DNA of 64,000 bases from Dokdonella_A sp036518555 (lineage in GTDB: Bacteria; Pseudomonadota; Gammaproteobacteria; Xanthomonadales; Rhodanobacteraceae): NCBI RefSeq assembly GCF_036518555.1, contig NZ_DATDMY010000132.1:22424-86423 (forward strand), written 5' to 3'. Positions 26,577-34,720 of the stretch are shown here, piece after piece (the stretch's first letter is position 1; the number at the start of each line of letters is the position of its first letter). The position numbers and the translations under genes are program-made. A model generated the notes under the pieces. It saw only the letters and a list, made by a program, of their open reading frames with translations, did not search any database and had not been told where the DNA came from.

Positions 26577-26840
26577 ATGAATCGAGTCGAGATCTACACC
26601 ACGGCCATCTGCCCGTACTGCGTGGCGGCCAAGCAGTTCTTCAAGCAGCGCGGACTGTCGTACGAGGAGGTGCGCGTGGACGTCGAGCCCGCGCGACGCG
26701 AGGAAATGCTTGCGCGGAGCGCGGGGCGGCGAACGGTGCCGCAGATCTTCGTCAACGGCGAACACGTCGGCGGATTCGACGACCTCGTCGCGGCGGAACG
26801 ATCCGGCAGGTTGCGCGAACTGACGGAGGTGCGCGCATGA
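26577..26840 (+). CDS. grxC: Glutaredoxin 3
   Basis: 87 aa. The CPYC dithiol active site is at residues 12-15 (TTAICPYCVAAK); TVPQIFVNGEHVGGFDDL is the glutathione-binding half. Cytosolic disulfide reductase using glutathione. The ATG at 26577 is the only sensible start. Its stop overlaps the start of the AhpD-like gene (ATGA), making a two-gene redox operon. Confidence 0.95.
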   Translation: MNRVEIYTTAICPYCVAAKQFFKQRGLSYEEVRVDVEPARREEMLARSAGRRTVPQIFVNGEHVGGFDDLVAAERSGRLRELTEVRA

Positions 26841-27199
26841 GCGATCGCATCCGCGATTTCACGGCCTTTCGCCAGCGCATGAACGAGCGGATTCTCGGCC
26901 AGGACAACCAGGTGATCCGGCGCTTCTTCGCGCTCGACACGCAGACCTACAAGGCCGGCGCGCTCGACGTGAAGACGAAGGAGATGCTCGGTCTGGTCGC
27001 TTCGCTGGTGCTGCGCTGCGACGACTGCATCAGCTATCACGTCGCGCAGTGCGTCGAGGCCGGCGTCGACGAAGACGAGTTCTTCGAGATATTCAGCGTC
27101 GGCCTCGTGGTCGGTGGCTCGATCGTCATCCCGCACCTTCGCCGGGCGGTGGATTTCCTCGACCAGGTGGCGGCGGAAAAGGCGCCGGGCGCGGACTGA
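26837..27199 (+). CDS. Carboxymuconolactone decarboxylase / AhpD-like protein
   Basis: 120 aa with the AhpD-type redox core CDDCISYH (Cys61, Cys64, His68) in the helical CMD fold. Proteins with CxxCxxxH are usually peroxidase-reducing or alkylhydroperoxidase-like rather than true decarboxylases. Translational coupling to a glutaredoxin supports a thiol-redox role, perhaps with the glutaredoxin as reductant; that partnership is inference. Confidence 0.88.
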   Translation: MSDRIRDFTAFRQRMNERILGQDNQVIRRFFALDTQTYKAGALDVKTKEMLGLVASLVLRCDDCISYHVAQCVEAGVDEDEFFEIFSVGLVVGGSIVIPHLRRAVDFLDQVAAEKAPGAD

Positions 27200-27212
27200 G
27201 ACCGCGGCCCAG

Positions 27213-28295
27213 TCAACGGCGCACGCGCAGCAATTGCACGCGCGCGCCATTGCCGTCGCGGCCGTCGAGTCGGTCCAGGCCCACCTGGTCGAAGTCGGCG
27301 ACCGCCGAAGCGCCGAGCGAGAGGGTGCAGAAGTCCGGTGCCGACGCGAGCGGAGCGCTGCGGCAATCGAGGCTGGCGCCGTCGGCGGCGACGTAATGCA
27401 AGGCCCCCGCATCGCGGCGAGTCGGTGCGCCGAACTCGAACTGCCGCAGCGTCGCCTCGTCATCGCCGACAAGGATCCAGCGGCCGCTCCATTCCGCTCC
27501 GTCTGCGTTGGAGAAGCTCGAACGCGACAACGCGAGTGCACGGACGGCGATGTCGCGCCGATCGTCGCTGCGGACGAGCCAGGCGCGGGCACGCGAAGGC
27601 GAGAGGAAGTCGAGTTCGAGTCTCAGCCCCTCGATTGCGCTCGGCCGGCTGCCCGTCGGCGAGAACAGCGGATCGCCGTTGCGCAATTCCAGCAATGGCA
27701 CGACCGCGATGCGGCCTTTGCGGCGCGCGCTGCCGAAATACCAGACCGGGCTGCCGTCGTCGCCGAAGCCGAACAGGCTCACGGCGAGCTGGTCCCCCTG
27801 TGCTTCGAGGCTGATACCCGTGCTGCGCGACGCCGGGCCGGTCTCGAGCGCCGCCTCCGACCACCAGAAGCCGTTCTCGGGCTGGGGCGCGCCGGCGCTC
27901 GACGCGCTGGTGTCGAGCACGCGGAAGGCGACGAGCCCGGGCAAGTCGGTCGCGTCGGAAAAGACGCTCACACGATAGGTCCGGCCCGCGCTGAGCGGCG
28001 TGCCCGACATCGACGGATCGACATGCAGGGCATAGGCGATCGTGCCGCGCGCGCAGCCGGTCGCCGGTGCATGCAGCATGACGCCGACGTCGTCGCCGTC
28101 GACGGTCACTCGCGCCACTGCCGGCAGGCACCGCGCAGGGGCTTGCCCGACCAGGCCGATGCGCAGCCCGGAACCGGTCGACTCGAGCCGCACGCTGAGC
28201 GCGCCAGCGGGCGACGCGAACGCGCCGAGCAGCAACGCGGCGCAGCCGGCCAGCGCCGAAGCGAGGGCGCGGTTTCTTGTACGCGGCAGGGACAT
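27213..28295 (-). CDS. Secreted protein of unknown function
   Basis: 360 aa from the ATG at 28295 (a longer in-frame ATG at 28361 would put the signal peptide too far inside). Signal peptide ALASALAGCAALLLGAFA ends near SPAGA. The mature part appears all-beta; GFGDDGSPVWYFGSARR resembles a repeated motif found in some Xanthomonadales secreted proteins, and FWWSEAALETGPASRSTG is notable for its aromatics. No family is assigned. It is convergent with the glutaredoxin operon and divergent from the isocitrate dehydrogenase. Confidence 0.65.
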   Translation of the reverse strand: MSLPRTRNRALASALAGCAALLLGAFASPAGALSVRLESTGSGLRIGLVGQAPARCLPAVARVTVDGDDVGVMLHAPATGCARGTIAYALHVDPSMSGTPLSAGRTYRVSVFSDATDLPGLVAFRVLDTSASSAGAPQPENGFWWSEAALETGPASRSTGISLEAQGDQLAVSLFGFGDDGSPVWYFGSARRKGRIAVVPLLELRNGDPLFSPTGSRPSAIEGLRLELDFLSPSRARAWLVRSDDRRDIAVRALALSRSSFSNADGAEWSGRWILVGDDEATLRQFEFGAPTRRDAGALHYVAADGASLDCRSAPLASAPDFCTLSLGASAVADFDQVGLDRLDGRDGNGARVQLLRVRR

Positions 28296-28486
28296 TCGCG
28301 GATAATGCGCGCCGGCGTCGCCCCGGGCAAGTCCGAGTCGACGGATATCCTTGTCGCGCAAGGAATTTATTGCGCGGCTCCCCTCGCCGCATTTCCCCTT
28401 CGCGAAATCGGCCGCCTTTGCCGGCGTGGCCGCGGCGACCTGCCACGACCGGCGTGTCGAAGCATGCCGTACGGAGTCCCAATCGA

Positions 28487-29497
28487 ATGAACACCACCAT
28501 TGCCGTGATCCGCGGCGACGGCATCGGTCCGGAGATCATGGACGCGACCTTGCGCGTGCTCGACGCGATGCAGCTCGGCCTGAAATACGACTTCGTCGAA
28601 GCCGGCCTCGCCGCGTACGAGCAATGCGGGGAGCTGCTGCCACAGGCGACGCTCGATGCGATCGCCAAGCATCGGATCGCGCTCAAGAGTCCGCTGACGA
28701 CGCCGGTCGGCGAAGGTTTCAGCTCGATCAACGTCCTGCTGCGTCGCAAGTTCGATCTCTACGCGAACGTGCGTCCGGCGATTTCCTTCCCGAACACGCG
28801 TTCGCGCTTCCCCGAGAACGTCGATCTGATCACCGTGCGCGAGAACACCGAAGGTGCGTACGCGGGCGAAGGCCAGCACGTGTCGGAAGACGGCGCGACG
28901 GCGACGCTCGTGCAGAAGATCACACGCAAGGGCTCCGAGCGGATCGTGCGCTACGCGTTCGACCTCGCGCGCCGCAACGGCCGCAAGAAGGTCACGGTCG
29001 TGCACAAGGCGAACATCCTCAAGTCGACGTCGGGGCTGTTCCTGAAGGTCGCGCGCGAGGTCGCCGCGCAGTATCCGGACATCGCGTGCAACGAACTCAT
29101 CGTCGACAACTGCTGCATGCAACTGGTGATGAAGCCCGAACAGTTCGACGTCATCGTCACCACGAACCTGTTCGGCGACATCATCTCCGACCTCTGCGCG
29201 GGACTCGTCGGCGGCCTCGGCCTCGCGCCTGGGGCGAATATCGGCGCGGATGCCGCGATCTTCGAAGCCGTGCACGGCTCCGCGCCGGACATTGCCGGCA
29301 AGGGCATCGCCAATCCGTGCGCGCTGCTGCTCGGAGCGGCGCAAATGCTCGACCACCTCGAGCGTACGGGCGAGGCGAACCGCCTGCGCGGCGCGATCCG
29401 CGCGACGCTCCAGGATCGCGACCGCGTCACGCCAGATCTCGGCGGCGACGGCACGACGTCGGCTTTCGCCGACGCGATCATCGAACGCCTCGCTTGA
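28487..29497 (+). CDS. Isocitrate dehydrogenase (NAD-type, short form)
   Basis: 336 aa, beta-decarboxylating dehydrogenase family. MNTTIAVIRGDGIGPEI opens the fold; LITVRENTEGAYAGEGQ binds isocitrate (the small residues around NTEGAYAG are of IDH rather than IPMDH type); VTTNLFGDIISDLCAGLVGGLG and EAVHGSAPDIAGKGIANPC contain the metal Asp residues and cofactor region. The length and sequence resemble the NAD-dependent IDH of xanthomonads; cofactor choice is inference. It makes 2-oxoglutarate in the TCA cycle. IPMDH is the main alternative. Confidence 0.88.
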   Translation: MNTTIAVIRGDGIGPEIMDATLRVLDAMQLGLKYDFVEAGLAAYEQCGELLPQATLDAIAKHRIALKSPLTTPVGEGFSSINVLLRRKFDLYANVRPAISFPNTRSRFPENVDLITVRENTEGAYAGEGQHVSEDGATATLVQKITRKGSERIVRYAFDLARRNGRKKVTVVHKANILKSTSGLFLKVAREVAAQYPDIACNELIVDNCCMQLVMKPEQFDVIVTTNLFGDIISDLCAGLVGGLGLAPGANIGADAAIFEAVHGSAPDIAGKGIANPCALLLGAAQMLDHLERTGEANRLRGAIRATLQDRDRVTPDLGGDGTTSAFADAIIERLA

Positions 29498-29522
29498 ACC
29501 GCAGCCGCCATGCCGTGCCGGA

Positions 29523-30341
29523 TCACGGCGCGGCAGCGGGATGGTCGAGCACGAACAGCGCGCCCTTGCCCGGCCGGTAGCCCGCAGCGATTGCCCGCTG
29601 CACGAAGTGGACCGCCGCTTCGACGGCGTCCTCGAGCGGGTTTCCGAGCGCGAGTCCGGCAGCGATCGCGGCCGACAGCGAACAGCCGGTGCCGTGGAAT
29701 TCCCCGCGACGGCGACGCTGGTGGAACCAACGTTCCCCGGCGGCGGTGAGGAGGAGGTCCGAGACTTCGCTGCCGCCGAGATGGCCGCCCTTCAGCAGCA
29801 CCGCACGCGCGCCCGCCTCGAGGAGCGCCCGAGCCGCGCCGGCCATTGCCGTGCGCGAGCCGATGGGGCGCCCGAGCAGCGCCTCGGCCTCCGGAATGTT
29901 GGGTGTGGTGAGCGTCGCGAGCGGCAGCAGATGGCGGCGCAGCGTGCCGATCAGCGCGTGCGTGCCGAGGCGTGCACCCGTGGTCGCGACGAGCACCGGG
30001 TCGAGCACCACGGGCAGGCGCGGCCGGCGCGCGAGTGCCGACGCGACCTCGCGCGCGATCGCGGGCGTGGCGAGCATGCCCAGCTTCGCCGCGCCGACGC
30101 GGAAATCGCCGAGCACCGCGTCGATCTGCGCGCGCAGGAACGACGTCGGCGCGGCATGTATCGCGGTGACGCCGAGGGTGTTCTGCGCGGTCAGGGCCGT
30201 GATCGCGCTCGCACCATGTACGCCGAACGCGGCAAACGTGCGCAGGTCGGCCTGGATGCCTGCACCGCCACCGGAGTCGGAGCCGGCGATCGTCAGCGCG
30301 ATGGAAGGGGATCGGGTCGGCATGTCCTGTCGATGTTGCAT
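29523..30341 (-). CDS. thiD: Hydroxymethylpyrimidine/phosphomethylpyrimidine kinase
   Basis: 272 aa ribokinase-fold enzyme phosphorylating HMP and HMP-P for thiamine. ALTIAGSDSGGGAGIQADLR binds the pyrimidine; LKGGHL and GEFHGTGCSLSAAIAAGL give the ATP/anion hole and catalytic residues. The start could instead be the ATG at 30323 (MPTRSPSIAL), closer to the usual N-terminus; neither has a good SD. No TPP riboswitch motif is visible upstream. The divergent neighbour is a barrel candidate. Confidence 0.92.
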   Translation of the reverse strand: MQHRQDMPTRSPSIALTIAGSDSGGGAGIQADLRTFAAFGVHGASAITALTAQNTLGVTAIHAAPTSFLRAQIDAVLGDFRVGAAKLGMLATPAIAREVASALARRPRLPVVLDPVLVATTGARLGTHALIGTLRRHLLPLATLTTPNIPEAEALLGRPIGSRTAMAGAARALLEAGARAVLLKGGHLGGSEVSDLLLTAAGERWFHQRRRRGEFHGTGCSLSAAIAAGLALGNPLEDAVEAAVHFVQRAIAAGYRPGKGALFVLDHPAAAP

Positions 30342-30382
30342 TTTCGCGACGCCGCCAAAGGCTCGACTGCGTCACAATGAAG

Positions 30383-30424
30383 GCCGCTGAAGTGCCGGTT
30401 TCATAACGGGTTATGGCAGCGGCC
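30383..30424. promoter_or_regulatory. Nested inverted repeats in the thiD/barrel divergent gap
   Basis: Outer arms GCCGCTG (30383-30389) and CAGCGGC (30417-30423), extending by one more base pair, enclose the palindrome CATAAC-GG-GTTATG (30402-30415). It could be an operator or a cruciform. It ends about 15 bp before the -35 of the barrel gene. Confidence 0.35.
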
Positions 30425-30438
30425 CCGACCCGTATTGC

Positions 30439-30467
30439 TTGACAACTGTTGCGTTTTCGCAAACGAT
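30439..30467 (+). promoter_or_regulatory. Candidate promoter of the barrel gene
   Basis: -35 TTGACA (30439-30444), a 17-bp spacer and a weak -10 AACGAT (30462-30467). The spacer holds the small palindrome TTGCG-TTTT-CGCAA, which could bind a repressor. Confidence 0.45.
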
Positions 30468-30515
30468 AGCGGGGGGATTACACCACATACCACATCCACG
30501 GTCGCAAACAGGGCG

Positions 30516-31709
30516 ATGCAGCGGGCAACGGCAACTGCAGGGAGATGGATGGGAGCGCTGGGCACAGGGCTGGCGCTCCCATTCCTTTCGATGATGGCAC
30601 AGGCGGCACCGCTCGAAGGGGCCGGATTGACCGTCGCGGACGCGCTCGCGACGCCATCCTCGGGCGGCGCCGCACTCGCGCGCTGGCACGACTACGCGCT
30701 CGCGAGCATCACGCCGCAATTCTCGTGGGCCTTGCAACCGCAGGAGCTCGTCGCGCCGCATGTGCTCGACAGCTACTCGACCGATGTCGCCCGCGCACCG
30801 TTGTTCGAGGCGCGCGCGAAGGGGCCGGGCCGCCTTTCGATTTCCGTCGCGACGGGGGCCGTGTCGGACACGCCCGCCGTGCTGTCGACGACCCAACCAG
30901 AGCATCTGGCCGTGCCCTCGGCGGGCTTGCAGCGCACCGTGGTCGCACCGTCGCTCGCCACGAACTGGGGCGAGACCGGCAGCCTGCGGTTGACCGGCGT
31001 GCTCGCCTATCAGCGATTCGCGAGCTTCGCTCTCGGCACCACCACCGACGCCTGGCGCCCGCTGCCGAGCTGGCAGCGCGACAGTTCCTACGGCGCCGGG
31101 GCGCGCGTCGACGTCGGCAACGAGATCGGCGAGCGCCTGCATTGGACGTTCGGCTATCAGTCGCGTGTCGGGATGGACGCACTCTCCAACTATCGCGGCG
31201 TGTTCGCCGACGCAGGCGACTTCGACATCCCCGCGAGTGCGGCCGCGACGCTGAGCTATTCGGTCACGCCGGATTTCTCGATCGATGCGGGCGTGCAGCG
31301 CGTGCAGTACAGCCGCATCAAGCCGTTCACGAGCTCGAACCTGCCGACGCGTTTCCTCGCCCTGCTCGGCGACAGCACGAGCCCCGTTTTCGCATGGCGC
31401 GACCTCGATGTGTACAGTCTCGGCTGGACCCTGCGCGACGAGGAGCTCGGCAACCTGCAGGTGCGCTACAGCACGCGCCAGCAGCCGGTGCCGACGTCGC
31501 GGCTGCTCGAGAGCGCGCTCGCGTCGGCCACGGCGGACGGCATGTTCTCGCTCGCATGGGGGCGTCCGTTCGGCCGCTCGACCAATCTGAGTTTTTCGGC
31601 GAACTACGCGACGTCGCCCTACTACCTGCTGATGCCGACGTACGTGTCGCGCGAAAATTCGACCGCGAGCCGTTTCGAGTTCGAGGCGCTCTGGTCGACC
31701 CGCTTCTGA
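30516..31709 (+). CDS. Putative outer-membrane beta-barrel protein
   Basis: 397 aa. The signal peptide runs MGALGTGLALPFLSMMAQA (cleavage near residue 30 from the ATG at 30516). The mature part is rich in alternating aromatic/polar strands (LHWTFGYQSRVG, LSYSVTPDFSIDAGVQRVQY, NLSFSANYATSPYYLL) and ends FEFEALWSTRF; a terminal Phe with alternating hydrophobics is the BAM recognition signal of outer-membrane barrels. A likely 12-16-strand porin or adhesin-type barrel; no family recognised. In-frame ATGs at 30435 and 30549 are alternatives. Confidence 0.7.
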   Translation: MQRATATAGRWMGALGTGLALPFLSMMAQAAPLEGAGLTVADALATPSSGGAALARWHDYALASITPQFSWALQPQELVAPHVLDSYSTDVARAPLFEARAKGPGRLSISVATGAVSDTPAVLSTTQPEHLAVPSAGLQRTVVAPSLATNWGETGSLRLTGVLAYQRFASFALGTTTDAWRPLPSWQRDSSYGAGARVDVGNEIGERLHWTFGYQSRVGMDALSNYRGVFADAGDFDIPASAAATLSYSVTPDFSIDAGVQRVQYSRIKPFTSSNLPTRFLALLGDSTSPVFAWRDLDVYSLGWTLRDEELGNLQVRYSTRQQPVPTSRLLESALASATADGMFSLAWGRPFGRSTNLSFSANYATSPYYLLMPTYVSRENSTASRFEFEALWSTRF

Positions 31710-31737
31710 CCCCGGCCTTCCATCGAGGGACGCTCCG

Positions 31738-31759
31738 GACGCCCGCACTCGCGGGCGTC
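31738..31759 (+). terminator. Stem-loop between convergent genes
   Basis: Perfect 9-bp stem GACGCCCGC / GCGGGCGTC with loop ACTC, 28 bp after the barrel-gene stop. It lacks a T-run, so it is at best a weak terminator for this gene or the facing phoH-like gene. Confidence 0.35.
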
Positions 31760-31865
31760 GTCCGTTACGGCGAGCGCGGGTACCGGGCCGGATGCAGACA
31801 CCGTCATGGACGGGCATTGGCGCGCACGTGCCGGTTCGGCGCGTGCGCGCTACGTCCGTCGGCGG

Positions 31866-33266
31866 TCAGAGCACTTCCGACGCATAGTCCGCCAGGCGCG
31901 AGCGCTCCCCGCGGCGCAGCGTGATGTGCGCGCTGTGCTCCCAATTCTTGAAGCGGTCGACCGCATACGTGAGGCCCGACGTCGTCTCGGTCAGGTACGG
32001 CGTGTCGATCTGTTCGACATTGCCGAGGCAGATGATCTTGCTGCCGGGGCCCGCGCGCGTGACGAGCGTCTTCATCTGCTTCGGAGTGAGGTTCTGCGCT
32101 TCGTCGATGATGACGTAACGGCTGAGGAATGTGCGTCCGCGCATGAAGTTCATCGAACGGATCTTGATCCGCGACGCGAGCAGGTCGTTGGTCGCCGCAC
32201 GGCCCCATGCGCCGCCTTCCTGCGGGTTGGTCAGCACCTCGAGGTTGTCGGTGAGCGCGCCCATCCACGGCGTCATCTTTTCCTCTTCGGTCCCGGGCAG
32301 GAAGCCGATGTCCTCGCCGACCGATACGGTGGCGCGTGTCATGATGATCTCGCGGTAGCGCTGCTGGTCCATGACCTGGGCGAGGCCCGCGGCAAGCGCC
32401 AGAAGGGTCTTGCCCGTACCGGCGGTACCGAGCAGGGTCACGAAGTCGATCTCCGGGTCCATCAGCGCATTGAGCGCGAAGTTCTGTTCGCGGTTGCGCG
32501 CCTGGATGCCCCAGACCGAATGCGATGCACCGATGCGATAGTCGTCGACGATCTGCAATATCGCCTTCTGGCCGTCCAGGCGCAGCACGCGCAGCTCGAC
32601 TTCGTCCTCGCCCGGCAGGAAGAGGTTCTGGTTCGGGTGCCAGTCCTCGTCCTTGCGCCGCTTCACTTCATAGAACGTGCGGCCGCGTTCGGACCACGAG
32701 CGCAGCTCGCCGTGCCGATCCCAGAAGTTCTTGGGCAGTTCGGCCAGGCCGTTGTAGAGCAGGCTGAAGTCGTCGAGCGCGCGATCGTTCTCGTAATCCT
32801 CGGCCGTGATGCCGTAGATCTTCGCCTTGATGCGCAGGTTGATGTCCTTGGACACCAGCACGACCGGTTCGCGCGGACGCGCCTCGCGCAAGCCGACGAC
32901 TGCGGCGAGGATGAGATTGTCCGGCATCGTGCGCGCCGACCGCTTGTCGATCGCGACGTGCGCATTGGTCTGGAAATACAGGCGGCCCGCCTTCGGTTTG
33001 CGATCGAGCTGCAGGCCCTGCGGCAGGCGCAGCTCGACGCCGTCCTCGATCGGATGGCCATTGCCTGCGACCATGAGTTCGTTGAGGAAGCGGCTGACCT
33101 GACGGGCGTTGCGCGACGTTTCCGACGTGCCCTTCTTCGCGGCATCCAGTTCCTCGAGCACCGTCATCGGAATGAACACGTCGTGTTCCTCGAATCGGAA
33201 CAACGACGTCGGGTCATGCATGAGCACGTTGGTGTCGAGAACGTAGATGCGCTTGCCTCGAGTCAT
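31866..33266 (-). CDS. PIN-PhoH family ATPase (PhoH2-like)
   Basis: 466 aa. The N-terminal PIN nuclease domain (about 1-150) has YVLDTNVLMHDP with the first acidic residue and MTVLEELDAAKKG with the next. The C-terminal PhoH ATPase has Walker A GTAGTGKTLLALAAG and Walker B-like YVIIDEAQNLT. PhoH2 proteins couple an RNA helicase-like ATPase to a PIN RNase. Start MTRGKRIYVLDTN is standard. The upstream gap holds a 26-bp palindrome. Confidence 0.93.
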   Translation of the reverse strand: MTRGKRIYVLDTNVLMHDPTSLFRFEEHDVFIPMTVLEELDAAKKGTSETSRNARQVSRFLNELMVAGNGHPIEDGVELRLPQGLQLDRKPKAGRLYFQTNAHVAIDKRSARTMPDNLILAAVVGLREARPREPVVLVSKDINLRIKAKIYGITAEDYENDRALDDFSLLYNGLAELPKNFWDRHGELRSWSERGRTFYEVKRRKDEDWHPNQNLFLPGEDEVELRVLRLDGQKAILQIVDDYRIGASHSVWGIQARNREQNFALNALMDPEIDFVTLLGTAGTGKTLLALAAGLAQVMDQQRYREIIMTRATVSVGEDIGFLPGTEEEKMTPWMGALTDNLEVLTNPQEGGAWGRAATNDLLASRIKIRSMNFMRGRTFLSRYVIIDEAQNLTPKQMKTLVTRAGPGSKIICLGNVEQIDTPYLTETTSGLTYAVDRFKNWEHSAHITLRRGERSRLADYASEVL

Positions 33267-33347
33267 GCGGGAGCCTCGTGCGAAAAGGAAGGGCCGCGCA
33301 CGCGCAGCCGCGCGCGCGGATCGTGCAGCAACGCTGGAGACGGCGCG

Positions 33348-33373
33348 CGCCGCGATCCACGTGGATCGCGGCG
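33348..33373. repeat. 26-bp perfect palindrome
   Basis: The half-site CGCCGCGATCCAC is followed at once by its exact reverse complement, with CCACGTGG at the centre. It lies in the bcp-phoH gap, 82 bp upstream of the PIN-PhoH start. No T-run follows, so a protein-binding site is more likely than a terminator. Confidence 0.75.
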
Positions 33374-33471
33374 GGAGCGTCGGTGCGTAGGTCGGCTCGC
33401 CGATTCGAACGTCCGCCGGCGGGGCGGACTCTCGAAGTTCCCGGGCGGCATATGGCAGGGCGAGATGACGG

Positions 33472-33933
33472 TCACAGCTGGGTGGCGCGCTCCAGTACGG
33501 CGGCGGCGTGGCCCGGCACGCGTACGTTTCGCCACTCCGCGACGAGCGTGCCTTCGGCGTCGACGAGGAACGTGCTGCGGATGACGCCGACGAAGGTGCG
33601 CCCGTACAGCGTCTTCTCGCCGAGCACGCCGAACGCGTTGCACCAGGTCTCGTCGATGTCGGCGACGAGCGGAAACGGCAGCGCGTGCTTTTCGCGGAAC
33701 TTCGCGTGCGAGGCGGCGGAATCGCGCGAGACGCCGACGATCTCGCAGCCGGCCTTGCGGAACTGCTTGTAGAGATCGCGGAAGCCGTGCGCCTCGTTGG
33801 TGCAGCCGGGCGTATTGTCCTTCGGGTAGAAGTACACGACCACGGCCTGGCCGCGCAGGTCGGCGAGGGCGAGCGAGCTGCCGTCGTGCAGGACGCCCTT
33901 GAGTTTCGGAACCTTCTTGCCGATCTCGGGCAT
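33472..33933 (-). CDS. bcp: Thioredoxin-dependent thiol peroxidase (Bcp/PrxQ)
   Basis: 153 aa. YFYPKDNTPGCTNEAHGFRD carries the peroxidatic Cys in the TPGCT motif; FRKAGCEIVGVSRDS contains a second Cys in the region where some PrxQ resolve. It reduces hydroperoxides in the cytosol. It follows gcvR with a 2-bp gap, so it is co-transcribed with it, an order common in gammaproteobacteria. Confidence 0.94.
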   Translation of the reverse strand: MPEIGKKVPKLKGVLHDGSSLALADLRGQAVVVYFYPKDNTPGCTNEAHGFRDLYKQFRKAGCEIVGVSRDSAASHAKFREKHALPFPLVADIDETWCNAFGVLGEKTLYGRTFVGVIRSTFLVDAEGTLVAEWRNVRVPGHAAAVLERATQL

Positions 33934-33935
33934 GG

Positions 33936-34526
33936 TCAGAACTTCATCGGATCCATGATCGCGTCGAGGTTGAGGCCGTCGCAGAACTCGAGGAAATCGT
34001 CGCGCAGCGCAGCGATGTGCATCGTGTTCGGGATGCCGATGGTGATCTGTGCCGAAAACATGTCCGCGCCGGTCTGCATCGCGCGGTAGCGGGTCGAATG
34101 CAGCTGCTCGATCGTGATGTTCTGCCGCTCGAAGAACTCGGCGAGCTGGAACAGGACCCCGGTCTTGTCGGCGGCGACCACCTCGACTACGTACGGCAAC
34201 AGGTTCGACTGCGGTTGTCGCGCGCTCGTGCGGAAGTGGGTCAGCCGCAACTCGCCGTCGCGATCGAGCCGGGCGAGCGCATTCTCGAGTTTGGCGATCG
34301 CGTCCCAGGCTCCCTGGGCGAGGGCGAGCACGCTGAGTTCGTTGCCGAGCGTGGAGACGCGCGCTTCGGCGAGATTGCAGCCGCATTCGGAAATGCGCTT
34401 GCTCAGTGCGACCAACGGCGAATGCGCGGGAGCGCCGAAGGCGCTGATGAGGAGGTAGTTCTCGTTCGAAGCGGGTCGCGTGGCGTCGCCCGGGGCCTGC
34501 CTTCCTGACTGCTTCACGGTTCCCAT
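33936..34526 (-). CDS. gcvR: Glycine cleavage system transcriptional repressor (ACT domains)
   Basis: 196 aa with two ACT-like halves: NYLLISAFGAPAHSPLVAL and PYVVEVVAADKTGVLFQLAEF. GcvR has no DNA-binding domain and works by binding GcvA under low glycine. ATG at 34526. It is first in the gcvR-bcp unit, divergent from dapA; the same gcvR/bcp-dapA arrangement is seen in E. coli and xanthomonads. The promoter is given separately. Confidence 0.88.
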   Translation of the reverse strand: MGTVKQSGRQAPGDATRPASNENYLLISAFGAPAHSPLVALSKRISECGCNLAEARVSTLGNELSVLALAQGAWDAIAKLENALARLDRDGELRLTHFRTSARQPQSNLLPYVVEVVAADKTGVLFQLAEFFERQNITIEQLHSTRYRAMQTGADMFSAQITIGIPNTMHIAALRDDFLEFCDGLNLDAIMDPMKF

Positions 34527-34565
34527 GTCCTGCCCGCCGCATCGGCCGGCGATGCGCTCGCCCGC

Positions 34566-34594
34566 AGAATACTTGTGCACCCCTGGGGTCGCAA
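34566..34594 (-). promoter_or_regulatory. Promoter of gcvR-bcp
   Basis: On the minus strand, -35 TTGCGA, a 17-bp spacer and -10 TATTCT. The spacer contains the palindrome CCCCAGGGG. The -10 ends 39 bp before the gcvR ATG. Confidence 0.6.
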
Positions 34595-34720
34595 GCGGAC
34601 GCGCCGACGGGCGGCGCATGTCACTGCAATGCCATGAATCGCCCGCTCCCGCGCATGGACTTGCTCGGACCTCAGCCCGTACCATCGCTGGCCTCACGAT
34701 CCGCCAGGGCAGGTTCAGGC

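Noticed and set aside
24613..26580. 655-codon plus-strand frame opposite bepA
   Set aside because: Shadow of bepA; composition is Arg/Ala/Asp-rich without structure.
30342..30438. TPP riboswitch for thiD
   Set aside because: The gap lies partly on the wrong side and lacks the conserved CTGAGA and ACCTGATCTGG-type elements; only palindromes are present.
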